Source: Schoenoplectus triqueter
Lineage: Eukaryota; Streptophyta; Magnoliopsida; Poales; Cyperaceae
Assembly (NCBI GenBank): GCA_964058805.1
Contig: CAXKVV010000004.1
Span: forward strand, 124,001-188,000
Direction: 5' to 3'
DNA: 64,000 bases
The notes beneath the pieces were generated by a model. It ran no database searches, was not told the origin of the DNA, and saw only the letters and a program-made list of their open reading frames with translations. Within the stretch, counting starts at the first letter, position 1, and every line of letters begins with the position of its first letter. A program made the position numbers and the translations under genes. Of this stretch, positions 45,769 to 58,046 are shown piece after piece.

Positions 45769-47485
45769 AAAATAGTAACGTTCCAAAATGATTTGATATC
45801 TTAACTTCAAATCAACTGCCAGACACGACTATAATGTATAATTTTCACATAAAAAAGTGACAACGGTGTCTGTAATTTATTTTTCATTAGTTTCTTTCCA
45901 AGCATAATATTATTATCTTTTTAAATCTTTATCATGTCTTAACTTCTGAGAAATTTGTACTTCTAATTATGATCATTATTATTTTTATTAAAAGATTTTC
46001 TTTTTTTGGAGAAAAACTTGATTTATCATTACTAGGTTTATTTCCTGAGCTTCGCATCGGGAAAATATAATATAAATTATTTAAAATATTTAAAAATATT
46101 TAATTCTATAAGATAAAGTTTATATATAATAGGTAATTATTGAAAAATTACAGTTTTGTAAACACATAGAAAATATGTATATAGTAGTAATACAATATAA
46201 AATACAAAAGAAGGCAAAAAAGCTGATTTCATTTAAAAATTAAATTTACATATGAGATATATAAAACACACAACTTTTGATGAAGAGTTGAAAATATTTA
46301 AGCGCGATTAAATACAAATGAAGGGAGAAAAAAAATCTAATGATTAATATAATTAATAATGTGTCATACTTGGAAAAAACCTAAAAACTTAATTATCTTT
46401 TATGTATTCCAAATTGTTTTCACAAAAATGTTTAACTATATTTTTTTATAAATTTTTGTCAACAATGTTCAACTATATTTTTGTAAGATATTTCAAACCA
46501 GATTTTACACAATTATACTATATCAAATTTGGTGCATATCATATAGAGAATGTATTTATACTCTTATAGCATTTTTTTCTAGAATTTGAAGTTTTGGCGA
46601 GAACTAGCGTCAAAAGTCTACTCAAAGGTGCGCCATTCTATTTCCAGAGATTTGGAATACGTGTATTTTTGTGGGTGTAATTTTGTAACATTATAAAATT
46701 TTACATTACATGAGATAGTAAATGGATCCCGTTGTGATGAGAATAAATTCAGAATCCTTGGATAATAATCTAGAAACTTCGGATAAACATGTAGGAAGAA
46801 TAAATAAGAATAAATTATGGTCATTAAATGTTCTAACTCAAATCAAATCGTTCCTATTTGCAATTTTCATTAATAAAAATTGATGAAATTCCACATCAAT
46901 AGTAAAATAAATATGATATCATTATGTTGATCCTGTAATTAGGCACCATATATTGTGAATATTCAAGCTTATATGTTAAGATTAAGCTTCTAGATTCAGT
47001 GTTCTGATCAGAGGCGGATCTATCTTCAAGAAAAGATACAATATTAAACTTATCAGTGTTCTGATTAGGGGTTTAAAAAGTTGGATGATTTCTCTCAAAT
47101 AAACTTATCAATTATTTATTGGTTTTCAATTCTGTGAATATTCACAAGTTTAATATGAGTTAGATTGAACTAACTGATACAATAATAATAATAATAATAA
47201 TAATAACAACAATTACTATTATTATTATTATAACACAATTATTAATACCCAAGAAAGAAAGAAAATACTATAGTTATGACAATGACTATTGTTAATACTA
47301 TTATATTATTATTATTTATTACTATATTAAAAATATTATTATAATAAAAAGACTTTGACCTCCATTGTTAAAAATCCTGTATTCGCTACTTGTTATGATA
47401 CACATTGCATGGTGCAAGATCTCGCGATCAACATGATGATGTCATAATTATTTCAGTGCTTATGACGAGTTCCATCTATTCTTCA
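45769..47485. other. AT-rich intergenic DNA
   Basis: No supported gene. An (AAT)n tract merges with an inverted (ATT)n tract at 47183-47235. A GAGGCGGATCTATC phrase near 47012 resembles the repeat relics near 19387 and 41155. Confidence 0.45.
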
Positions 47486-47489
47486 TTGA

Positions 47490-48215
47490 AAGCTGTAAAT
47501 AAGACCAATTTAATATTTATTTACCAACTCTTTTTCTATTTTCTATTTATCCATTAACTCTTTAATATATTATATTTACTCATAAACTTTTAGATCTTTT
47601 CATATTAAGTCATATACTTTTTAATATATCTAATATATTCTTAAATTCTTTAAGTTATTTCATATTTATCCATAAATTGAAGTATATCCTATAAAATATA
47701 TTTGTATATACCAAATAATTATTTAAGATATCTTATATACTATTTAACTATTTAAATCTTTGTATATTTATTCATAAATCAAATTTATTTAATTTTCTCG
47801 ACCTGACCCGAAACCAGATCGAACAAGTCACATCAAGTTATATCAAGAAAAATAATCAAATAATATCTACCCAAATCGAATTAAATAAATTTGATTATTT
47901 TATGAATAAATATAAAAGATAAAGGTGTATAAACTATCATAAATAATTATTGGGTACATATAGAAATATTTTAATAATGAATAAATATATCAATATATAA
48001 ATTTAATGATATATTTGAGAGTTCATGAATAAATATGAAATAATTTAAAGTGTTTAAGGATATATTAGATATATTAAAGAGCATATGGAAAAAACATAAA
48101 AAAAAAATTTAAGAGTTGGTGGATAAATATGATATATTAAAGAGTCAATGTATAAGTACAAATAGAAGAAAAATTAAAGGATAAATATGTAAATAGCCCA
48201 AATTTATTCCTTTTC
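47490..48215. repeat. Inverted-repeat element, family G, copy 1
   Basis: Long degenerate arms: the left carries ATTTATTTACCAACTCTTT and CTCTTTAATATATTATATTT, the right carries the reverse complements (AAGAGTTGGTGGATAAATAT, AATATGATATATTAAAGAGT). The centre near 47800-47850 has a short GC-richer block (CGACCTGACCCGAAACCAGA). The same arrangement is found at about 54470-55520. Confidence 0.65.
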
Positions 48216-49248
48216 TTCACTCGAATCAAGTGGTCAATCTAACGACAAAATGACAATGCACTAGGAGAACAACTATTTCAGATAAAATTCTTATCAGATC
48301 ATCTATCCAATATAAATTCCTTCCTGAGCCCCACTTGTCAGAAAAGCATTCTCACTGATCCTGTCTTTTTAAAAATTCTCACTGATTGACTTATTTTTTA
48401 CATTTTTTTTCTATCTCTCTTTCGATCCCCTATATTACTTTTTCTCTATCGTCTGTATAGCCAACAAAGACCTTATATTTTGTCTCAAAAAATTCAAATG
48501 AAAATTGAAAAAGTACAAAAAAAAAGATATTTATTGAACATGAAAAAAATAAATATTAAATTTTTTTATGGTGTAGGACATATATAGGTGTAAATATAAA
48601 TATCTCATATCAACGATTACCAGTCATTAGTAATAGGATATCTATATTTACATCTATATATACAGTATTTGTCAGCACTGTTTGAAAAATAGTCCTTCAA
48701 ATATTCAATTTTATTCCTATAATGTTAATTTGGCAACCTGGCATCATTGTAGTCTGATAAAGCGTATAAAAAACTCATTTCAGTATGTCAGACTGAACTG
48801 GGCATACTTTCTGCCCTTTGTTCCAACAAAAACGAGTAATGCATGGTGAGAAAAAAAAAATATTCCTGTGCAGCTCCCAAGTCCCAACATATTACAATTG
48901 GGAACCAATGCGATCCAAGTGTTGAAGAAAAAAATATTCCACTTCTTTAAGAAAGAGTGGAAGACGCTGCATTGCAAAGGTGGAGATACCAGCAGGTGTC
49001 CAATACTAAGCAACACGAACGTGGAATCTAAACAACGCAACTTCTATTAGTGCAATTGTATATATAATATATTAGGACTCGGAACAAGATGTCAGCGATT
49101 TAATATCAAAGCCACGTTGCAGGAAACAACAATACAAATATACAATCACACATTTCCCCCACTTTTTTTCTTTTCATTTACGTCATTCTATTAATAAAGC
49201 AGGCTTAAAAATTAATGTACATAAAGGGCACACAAGTATCTGAGTTTC
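48216..49248. other. Intergenic DNA downstream of the ATG18 gene
   Basis: No gene recognised. The part adjoining 49248 is the presumed 3' UTR of the ATG18-like gene. Confidence 0.45.
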
Positions 49249-52200
49249 CTATGAATCCAGTTTCAGGAAATTGTGGCACTCCAGTTGCATCATCTCCCCA
49301 CCAGTTGCTGGATCAAATTGACATCTATATAAACTGCATAAGGTGCAAGTAAACAACATTAGAAAACACAGTAAATAGAATAAAACATAATCAGGTGACG
49401 TGTGTTATCAGATGGCAATGGAGCAATAATACATGAAACTTTAGCCTGTAGCAGAGGCAAAAATGCAACTCTTACCCCCCTAAAGATAACAATCAATGAA
49501 CTACATTTTATATTCCACAGGTATCTAAAATAAGTTCCAATATAACCTAATTCAGCTATGATCGGTAGTATTTTCAGTATCCAACCAAACATGAATAAAC
49601 ATGGAAAATTGGGAGTAATGCTAGATTGATAGTTCCTTTTTTAGTAACAGGAATCATAAAGTGCAATCTAAATCCATGTACCCATCTTTTCATATTATAA
49701 CAATGACCAGAAGCTATTTCTTTCAATCGATTTGAATTAGCATATAAGTATACCCCACCAAGCTAGACTTGCAATGTCAGTGCCAGTGTCTCGTATGCTA
49801 CAATTTCTGTGGTATATTGATACTTCTATATTGGACAAAGATTTAAATAGAAGGTTCACCTTCCATCCATGCCAACAATAACAATAGTGTTCTTCTGATC
49901 ACCAAATGCTACGATACACTGTGAACCTTCACGCAACCTAAATTGTGCCACCGACCACTCTGAATGGAAATATTTTGGTAAAACACCTGAAAATAATAAA
50001 AAAAATGTATCAGTCTGACATAACATTTTCTTTTTATTTCATCATATTAATTATTATCATTGATATTTGAGATCTTTGATGTTATGCTTTCCGATTGGGT
50101 TTCATTTCTAGACTACCCCAATTTATTTGGGATTAAAGGCTTTGTTGTTGTTGTTGTTGTTGACATAACAACATAACTAGTTGACTGATGGAACCAGAAA
50201 GGAAGTAGGTTCTGTACTTAGCTGTATATATTAATTGTAGTCATCATAAAGCAAATTAAGAGTTTTGCAGGTTTAGCCAGTTGGGACTTGGGAAATATAA
50301 TTGACAGCACAAATACAGTGTCTTGGCAAATAAATTTTATCGCTTATTGAGAAGCTTAGAAATGTATTGAATTGACTGCCAGTAAGTCATTTACACAAGT
50401 AGTCCCTCAATAACCATTAATTTGGTTTTCAAAAATACACATTTAGGTCCCTAAACATTACAATATGTACCACGTTGGCCCTACCAGTGTTCTTCATTCA
50501 AGAAATAATGGAAATGTTAGTCATCAACATCATGAGCAGATCATCTCAATGATACATCTCATAATCATAAAGCGATTCATTCCATATCAGCAGCAGTACA
50601 ATTTTCTAGCACGCTTATGAAAAACGATAGTAAACACAACAATACTTCAAATGCAACAATGCTAATGTTCAGGAACCAAGGATGAAACTCAAAACTTTAT
50701 TAAGAACTACAGTATGGACATATTTCTTTTTGGAACTGGCTTTGTTCTAATTTCTTCATAACAAATATTTTGGATAACATTTATAATGGACCCTTGGTTT
50801 ATACCTTTAATGAAAGAGAGAGAAGGTGTGACATTGGGAGCAGTAGGTTCAGGAGCTGGGCGAGGCCTGTCATTTGGTGTTGTGCCCAAATTAATCTTTA
50901 GGCTGAAAACATGAACAGTGCCCTTGTCACTGGAGACGGCCAACCACTGCATGTTACGAGAGAATGCCACACTATATATCTCTGCTCTGTCAGCACCTCT
51001 CCGTACCTATTCAATACACCAGAAGAAGTTTGTCTGAAATTTTATTTCATGATGAATAAGAGAATAGGATAAAAAATAAACTTTTGAACACAATCAGAGA
51101 CAGGTAGCAATAAGTGTCCAGTGTCATCCTATTCCAATGTTTCCATATAACACAACAAACATTTCTCTCCTTGCAGCAAACTACTATTAAACCGAGGTAG
51201 TATCAACTTGTCAACAAATGAAAGACAAAATACAACCCTGCAAAGCCTTATATCAACACAAGTAAATCATCACTTTACTGCTCATACTAACATAGTACCG
51301 AACAACTACATCTGCTTGGCTGGACCTTACAAAACTTTGCTTATAAGAAATGGCAAGGAAAAATTGCCACTTCTAGACTAACAATTTCTAGCTTTTCATA
51401 CATACTTTTGATCCAACAAGAGTTGCTTGTAATTTGATTATAGCAGTCCAAAACAAGATCATCATCAGGCACATTAAAACAATGGATCTGCAAGAAGCAA
51501 CCAAATTATATTTACTAGCACAACTTGCCTCTTGAAGAAGAGTTCCATCGAACGTACTGAAGATTCTAACAAGTGTCCCCTTTGTACTAGCAGTTGCCAC
51601 CAGTCTTCCATCCTGCGACAATGCCAAGCAAGCAATCCTCGAGTCATGTGCCATGATGAATTTGGTGCGCCGTGCACCATAATGCTCAATCCTGACCTGT
51701 CCCTTCTGGCCACCAGGGCAGACGAGGATGAGCTGGCCCTGCTGTTGAGAGACAGCACAGAGGCCATGTGGGTTTGGGGCAGTCTCAATCTGGTGCACAA
51801 GCTTGAAGTCGACGAAGTTGTAAACAAAGACTTTGTGATCAAGTGCTACAATGACACGGTCTCGGCGCAAGCGCACCGATCGCACTTCTGTGCGGAAGGA
51901 CAGCTCACCAATGCACCGGCTCTGGTGGTCGTCCCATATCATCACCTAGTATGTTTGGGAATTTAAGTCATGAGAGAAATCCAGCTTTTAATTGAAGGCA
52001 TGAGGTAACATAGTGTTTCAATAACTTAAATTAATATTGACGAGCTGAGTATATTGAAACTTATACAGTAAAAAGGAAGAAGAAACAGACCCAAATTTTG
52101 ATAACTTATGGTCTAGTACTAATTCATATGTGATATAATCCCTGTCTTACATTAAAATAAATGAGTATAGTCATCAGCATAATAGGAAAACTGAATAGGC

Positions 52201-52890
52201 ACATGATGTAGAATGATGTTCCAAGCAATCAGTAATTATTAATTATTGCAATCTTGGCTACAACCAGGAGATCAAAATTAAGATCATATATTATATTAGC
52301 ATTGGATACGATTCTCAAGACTACCAACTGATAGATTGCTTCTAGGCGCTTTTTCAAAGGACGAGAGGAGTAATTCTAGCATACCTTTATCAAGAAAAAG
52401 ATTGAGGAAGGTATTTCAAATATACCTTATTAGGGGGGAATGCTGGGGTGGGCCCACCGCCGACTAAGGCTAAAATATTACACCGAAAAAGCATCTCAAC
52501 CACGGCCACACCGCCTCCTTCAAAATCCCGGCGAAATATCTCACGAAACGGGTCACAATTATAGATCCTGAAACCTGATGCAGTACCCACCGCGAAGCAT
52601 CCGTAATCCTGATTGAACGACAGATGCAGCAGAGCAGGAGGATGTAATGAGGCGGTGGTTGAGTCGGGAAGAGGTGGTGGTGATGTCTGGATCGGTTGGA
52701 AACTAGGGTTAGGGCTTTCGGCCCTTGGCGAACCGGGTGGAGAAGGGGAGGTGGGTTCCGGGTCAGGTCGATATTCTGGTTCAGGCTCGGGTTCAGGTGC
52801 TTCTTCAAGAAGTGATGGAGTGAGTGTTTCGATCGGGAGTGTGGAATCAAGGTTAGGGTTTGGATCGGGAGGAATGGAGATCGCCTCCAT
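49249..52890 (-). CDS. ATG18A: Autophagy-related protein 18a-like PROPPIN (WD40 repeats)
   Basis: Five exons on the minus strand (52426-52890, 51529-51945, 50805-51006, 49860-49986, 49249-49333) encode 431 residues. ATG18/WIPI proteins bind PI3P on the forming autophagosome and act with ATG2 and ATG9 in membrane expansion. The N-terminus (1-~85) is Pro/Glu/Asp-rich and probably disordered. The beta-propeller begins at [33 protein letters not shown] and NKVMIWDD follow. The PI3P-binding motif is present as VRRG (295-298), directly after a splice junction, and is followed by [12 protein letters not shown] and the [16 protein letters not shown] blade. The start at 52890 is the first ATG in the frame; the frame continues upstream only to a TTG. 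Introns 1, 3 and 4 are GT-AG; intron 2 uses a GC donor. The plus-strand open frames over these exons are shadows. Confidence 0.95.
50112..50162 (+). mobile_element. SINE-like 3' tail within an ATG18 intron
   Basis: CTACCCCAATTTATTTGGGA, then ATTAAAGGC and a run of seven TTG units. This matches the typical 3' end of Au-type plant SINEs. It lies in the intron between exons 3 and 4, antisense to the gene. The 5' part of the SINE is not recognisable. Confidence 0.6.
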
Positions 52891-53700
52891 GGAAGAAGAT
52901 GAGCGGGGCAAGGAGGTGATTTCGTACAAACTTGGACGGGATAATCCGGCAGAGGGAAGCTCGAGGTGGAAGAAAGTGATTGGGGCGAGGTGTCTTTGCT
53001 TCTGGGTTAAATTAATGGATTAATATCATATTCATCATTTTAATTTTTTATTAATTTTATATTCATATATTAAGTTATTAACTCTTAAGGCCGTGCTCCA
53101 AAAAAAAAAATAGAAAAAGAAGGGAGCGGAGTTAAAATTGAGTTTATTTTTTATATTTTAATTTAGAGGGAACAAATTTTATTAATTTGAAGAGTAAAAA
53201 AAATAACTTTCTTTTTTCTACTCTTCATATAAAATTTTATGGAGCAAGTAATAAATTAAATTTCTCCTCCCCTCCTCTCTCCTCCTCTACCCACTTTGTG
53301 AAGCACACCTTTAGGATATGTTTTATTAAAAAAAAAAGAACAGAAGAGATGAGAAAGGATATTAAAAATGAGTTCATCTTTTCTATATTCATTTGAAAGG
53401 TAGATGTTTTCTTAATAAAATTTTATGGAACAAGTAACAAATTAAATTTTATCTCCTCTCGTGTACTCTCCCTTCTTCTACCCACTTTGCATAGCGCAGT
53501 TTTAATTAGACATCGTCCTTAAGGATCAGACCAAGCTTCTCAAGAGCAGAGCCTAACATGTCTATGAGAGGGTCGGGTTTAAAGGGCTTGATTTTTAAGA
53601 GGTGAGCTCGACTCTTGTGAAGTATGTCCCTTATCAAGCTCATTGGGCTCTAAGAGCCAGGTAAAAGTCAGCGAGTAAGGACTTGATATATATATATATA
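52891..53700. other. Upstream region of the ATG18 gene
   Basis: The 5' leader and promoter side of the minus-strand gene. Two related AT-rich blocks (each with AAAATTTTATGGA[GA]CAAGTAA and CTCCTCTC runs, near 53185-53310 and 53395-53500) form an imperfect direct repeat. Confidence 0.5.
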
Positions 53701-53704
53701 TATA

Positions 53705-54110
53705 GTCCGACTATGGTGTTTTACAAAAGCACAGAGGCGTTGTGTGTTTTGCGCTCTATTTTTAATTTCAAGTTAGAAATAATAGATCCGAACCGTTCAA
53801 TCTAATTTTCATATCAAAATCTATTAGTAAACCAAATTTTATATTTTTTATATTTTTTTTGCTATTTTTTCTACTGAGGAGAAAATGACTTGATCTGAGA
53901 ATTCTGGTTCATCCAAAAATGACGGTTTCCTCCCTATCCAAAAAAATAGCAAATGGATTCCAAAAAATATAAAATTTGGTTTACTAATAGATTTTGATAT
54001 GGAGATTAGATCAAGCGGTTTGGATTGATCATTTCTGACTTAAAATTAATAATAGAGCGCAAAGCACACAATATACTTGTACTTTGCAAAGTATCGTAGC
54101 CTAATTCTAT
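53705..54110. repeat. Hairpin MITE, family C, copy 3
   Basis: The left end CTATGGTGTTTTACAAAAGC pairs with the right end, in reverse AGGCTACGATACTTTGCAAA. Internal arms contain GTGTGTTTTGCGCTCTATT and its partner. The core has GACTTGATCTGAGAATTCTG as in copy 1. A TA tract flanks it on the left. Confidence 0.7.
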
Positions 54111-54469
54111 ATATATACATATATATATAAAAAGTTAGATTTGTATAATAATATTAAATTATTTTTTTCAGTTTTGACATTTATTTTATTTTTTCATATA
54201 TTTTTAAGTGTAATTAATATACAATATAAAAATATTAAAGAAAGTGTTTGGGAAGAACCTGATAAGAGCCGAAAAGGATCGGGTTTGATAAGGCGGGGTT
54301 AGAAGGATCTGATTTTTAAAAGATTGAGCCCGACCCTTGAGAAGCCCGACCTTTACCATTAAAAAGGGTCGAATCGGACTTGTGAGGGCCGGATAAGGGT
54401 CAGATTTTTTGAAGGGCCGGCCGGGCCGGATTCAGGGACCAAGCCCTTATGGACTATCTCTAACCTTAA
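54111..54469. other. Intergenic DNA with GGCCGG-rich relic
   Basis: Repeated phrases such as GGATCGGGTTTGATAAGG, AAGGGTCGAATCGG and GGGCCGGCCGGGCCGG near 54270-54440 resemble the (GGGTCGG)-type decayed repeats seen elsewhere. No gene. Confidence 0.4.
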
Positions 54470-55520
54470 TATATTATATTTACTCATCAACTTTTTAGAT
54501 TCTTTCGTATTTACCCATATATTCTTTAATATAGCAAATATATCATTAAACACTTTAAATTCTTTCATATTTATCATGAAATTTCAAATATATTATTAAA
54601 TTTAGATTTTATCGATAATTAAAATAATTAAATTTAAAATTATTTTATATATATACCCAATAATTATTTATGATATCCTATACATCTTTAACTTTTATAT
54701 TTATTCATAAAATTAAATTTATTTAGATTGATTTGGGTACATATTATTTAATTATTTTTCTTTATCTAATCGATGTAACATGTACAGTCTCGTCTTAGGT
54801 CAGATCGAAAAAAATAAATAATATCAATCGAATCAGATTTAAATAAATCTAATTTTGTGAATAAATATAGAAAGATTTAAAGAGTTAAATATTATATAAT
54901 ATATTCTAAATATTTATTGTATATATATGAATATTTTTATATGATATATTCGAATTTATAAATATATGAAAAAAATTAAAGTGATTAAAGATATATTTAA
55001 TATATTAAAGAGTATATGTGTAAATATGAAGGGAAGAGATCACTTGACAACGGTTATCTTGATAATATTGACAATGAATTTTTAAATAAATTAGATAAAA
55101 AAAATCTTAAAAATAGAAAAACCCTTATAGATATGTTATTTTACTTATAGATTGACGGTGATTCAAATTTCATGCAACTTCGCTATCGTTTAATAGTCCA
55201 TCAAAGACTCTCAAATTATAACCATTGCAAATTGTATAAAATTTTGATGGTCCTTAATAAAGTATCAAATAATAATGAAATTACATGAAATTTGAATCAC
55301 TATCAATTTATAAGTAGAAGAACATATTCATTTTTTTATATTTATTTAAAAATTCATTATCAAGATTGTCAAAATAACCCATTGTTAAGTTATCCCTATC
55401 CAAATATGAAAGGATTTAAGGCTAAATATGATATATTAAATAGTTGAAGGGTAAATATGATATATTAAGAGTTGGTGGGTAAATATGAAATTAATGAAGA
55501 ATTGAACAGTAAATATTTTA
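54470..55520. repeat. Inverted-repeat element, family G, copy 2, interrupted by a MITE
   Basis: The arms repeat the TTTACTCATCAACTTTTTAG / GAGTTGGTGGGTAAATATGA layout of 47490-48215. The right arm is split at 55031-55401 by a family D MITE. Confidence 0.65.
55031..55401. mobile_element. MULE-like MITE, family D, copy 2, nested
   Basis: A perfect 9-bp duplication AAATATGAA (55022-55030 and 55402-55410) flanks a 371-bp hairpin. The ends are GGGAAGAGATCACTTGACAA and, in reverse, GGATAGGGATAACTTAACAA. A 9-bp duplication is the mark of Mutator-like elements, so this copy assigns the family. It lies inside the right arm of the family G element and is therefore younger than it. Confidence 0.85.
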
Positions 55521-55869
55521 CCTAAATTAATAATGTGGCTAACACTTTTATAAATCTCTTATGAGTGTTGATAGAGCGGATTTTGTCGTGCTCAAGTTTC
55601 AACTATAACGTCCTCTTTTTTTCCGTAAATTAATCCTTGAAAATTTGCGGAAATGGGCCGTTACATAAATTCTAACAGTTGCAACGAAAATGTGATCTAA
55701 CAATAAATATTCAGTTGTAATACGAATGGTGCTAGACTCATATTATTCTTATTATCAAACTCAGTATACAAAATCTAAACTCTAGAAATTAAGATAATAA
55801 TTCGGAGAATTTGAAGATATAATGGACTTTAGATGAGTAAATACTTCCAAATCCCCTCGTAAGGAATGA
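55521..55869. other. Intergenic DNA without recognised features
   Basis: AT-rich spacer; nothing identified. Confidence 0.4.
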
Positions 55870-55877
55870 AGAATAAG

Positions 55878-56299
55878 TAGGGGTGTCAATTATCGACCCG
55901 ACCCGATCCGATATAACCTGAAGAGAAATAGGTCGGGAATGGATTTAATTTTTTTGATCCGAATCGGATCGGGTCGGATTCGGGTCAGATTCGGGTCAAC
56001 CCGACCCGACCCGATTAATTATGATTTTTGAAGTAATTTTATGATTTAGTAATAATAAAAGCTTAAATCTACACTAATTATATATTAATTAAGATTAATT
56101 ATAAATTAATCAATATTTATTTGCTTAAAATTATATAAAAATAATTAATAAATAATTAATTATTTTATATGGGTCGGGTCGGATATGGATTAAGATTTTT
56201 TGACCCGAATTTAATTGGATCGGGTTCAAGTCGGATCAAAAATAATAATAAAATAATATGACCCGATCCGACCCCGACCCGATCCATTGACACCCTGGG
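55878..56299. mobile_element. hAT-like MITE with perfect 8-bp duplication
   Basis: Starts TAGGGGTGTCAATTATCG and ends with the inverse TTGACACCCTGGG. The 8-bp duplication AGAATAAG is perfect (55870-55877, 56300-56307). Subterminal regions on both sides carry multiple GACCCGA / TCGGGTC motifs, and the core is AT-rich. It is 422 bp and non-coding. Confidence 0.85.
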
Positions 56300-56590
56300 A
56301 GAATAAGCAACCTTAAGAAACAGCTCCGGCAAAATATATAAGATCAAAAATTAATTGAATTGATTATAAAATAAATTGAGACTAAAACACGATCTTCTCC
56401 TTTCTTTGCTGGTCAAGAAAATACATTATCCAAAAGTTAATGTGCAAAATGTAACAACTGCGTAATACTTTGTGCAAGACTGCAGTGCAACTCGCTCAAA
56501 TTCCCAACTCTAACTCTTGTATTTGCTTCATTATTTTACAGCACCCAAAAGTAAAAACAAAAGAAATAAAATGAAGGCCACCGAGAAGAG

Positions 56591-56702
56591 ATGCCATCTA
56601 GAAATCAAATCCCATCTTCCCTAATTAGTTCTACATTCTACAAGGTTCCAGCACACCTGGTAATGGCGCTCTATAGTCTATGCCATCTAGAAATCAAATC
56701 CC
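56591..56702. repeat. 23-bp direct repeat over the SRC2-like stop codon
   Basis: ATGCCATCTAGAAATCAAAT plus CCC occurs at 56591-56613 and again at 56680-56702. The second copy contains the stop codon and last codons of the SRC2-like gene; the first lies 89 bases downstream in its 3' UTR. Confidence 0.9.
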
Positions 56703-58046
56703 CCATCCATCCCGCCAGCATCATCAAGACCTGCATCGTACCCTGCATCATATGCACTGACATCCGATATCATGTCACCGATCAATAGCCCTCCGAGGAG
56801 ACCAGCCCCAAGGCCCATTCCAAGGTTGTTCCTATTCCGCATCCGCATGCCTTGTTGTATGGGCTGCTGTTGTGGATAACCATACCCATAACTAGGAACT
56901 GGGTACCCAAACCCGCCAATCGGCGCTGCATATTGCTGTGCGTATCCCGGCGCCGGGGGTGGATAAGCTGTGACAGGCTCTTGTGGCTGGGAGATGGGTG
57001 GAGTTGCCAATGGCTCACTGATCTTGTATGATATGTTAAGAACTCCCCGTTCTTTTCCCGTACCGGCTTTTCGAACTTGGTACGATGCAAATTGTGCTGT
57101 CTGTATGCCATAAGAGCTGCCAGAGGACATCATGTCCTTCAACGGGATATGACTCTCACCTACAAATGTGGAAAAAAATTGAACCGTTAAAAAAATCAAC
57201 TAAATGATTAAACATCTAATTTGAAAATATTTTCACCACCTAATTTTGTTTTGTCAAAATATGCTTCCAAACATAAATTTGATAATTGCCATAATTTAAG
57301 GGCTAAACTTGATGAAAACTTGGTAACTAATAGACAAATAAAATAAAAGGGAAAAGAGCACAATGCCAATGTTTTTATATCTTATTATGTATTTGAAGAA
57401 ATATTGCTTATATACAGACCAGACATGGAACTATTTTCAATTAAAAAGTTTAATAGAACTTTACTATTGAATTGGGCCACCCGGCCAGGCCCCCAAACCG
57501 CCCAGCTCATCTTTTTAATCAAAATTACGCTACACCAAAGAAGTACAACTTAGAAGCTTGTTAGTTTGTTACATAGCCTAGGCATCTATTGTATTGCTTC
57601 TTCCAGCCAAGCATTGCAGACGTACCAGACTATCAGTGAATTATTAATTGGTACAATTTAAGCTATATATATAAGAAAAGAGTACATTATTATATTTTAC
57701 ACGAATAAACAACTCGGATTAATTTTATATAACAGATTGAAAAATAAGCTAAAATAGGATATTTGAACCAAATACCAATATCCCGGTCACCCATCACGCG
57801 CTCGGCTCGAAGCATTACATGGATGGAAAGATGACCAACCGAGGCAACGTCAGCTGGTATCAGGAAATGAAAAGTATGATTCCATGTTGGGTTCTGGCCG
57901 CCATGCCGGCCGGTTGGAGTGCGTTGCTGGGTTCGCGGGTCACCCGTTAATGATCCGACAGCGTATACATGTAGCTTGGAGATGAGGTTTACATTCTTTA
58001 GGCCTTGGGCTGAGATGAGAGTTAGGTCTAATGCACGGTATGCCAT
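56687..58046 (-). CDS. SRC2-like C2-domain protein
   Basis: Two exons on the minus strand (57776-58046 and 56687-57159; GT-AG, phase 1) encode 247 residues. An N-terminal C2 domain (1-~140) starts LDLTLISAQGLKNVNLISKL and contains NPTWNHTFHFLIP, DRDIGESHIPLKDM and GVLNISYKI. A Pro/Tyr/Gly-rich linker (about 155-205, with YPPPAPGY and YGYGYPQQQP) follows, then a Gly-rich, partly hydrophobic segment (LGMGLGAGLLGGLLIGDMIS) and an acidic Gly/Ala/Asp tail. This is the layout of SRC2 (soybean gene regulated by cold 2) and related plant C2 proteins, which associate with membranes in stress and calcium signalling. Not all Asp ligands of a canonical calcium-binding C2 domain are evident, so calcium dependence is uncertain. 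It is somewhat short for the family. Confidence 0.92.
57160..57775 (-). other. Intron of the SRC2-like gene
   Basis: A single 616-bp intron, GT at 57774-57775 and AG at 57160-57161. AT-rich, no recognised insertion. Confidence 0.8.

Noticed and set aside
51532..51966. 144-codon plus-strand open frame
   Set aside because: It lies opposite exon 2 of the ATG18-like gene, whose WD40 product is unambiguous.
52891..52929. Possible upstream start of the ATG18-like protein
   Set aside because: The frame is open but the codon at 52929 is TTG; the first in-frame ATG is at 52890.
52613..53023. Ser/Gly-rich plus-strand open frame
   Set aside because: It is the antisense reading of the Pro/Glu-rich first exon of the ATG18-like gene.
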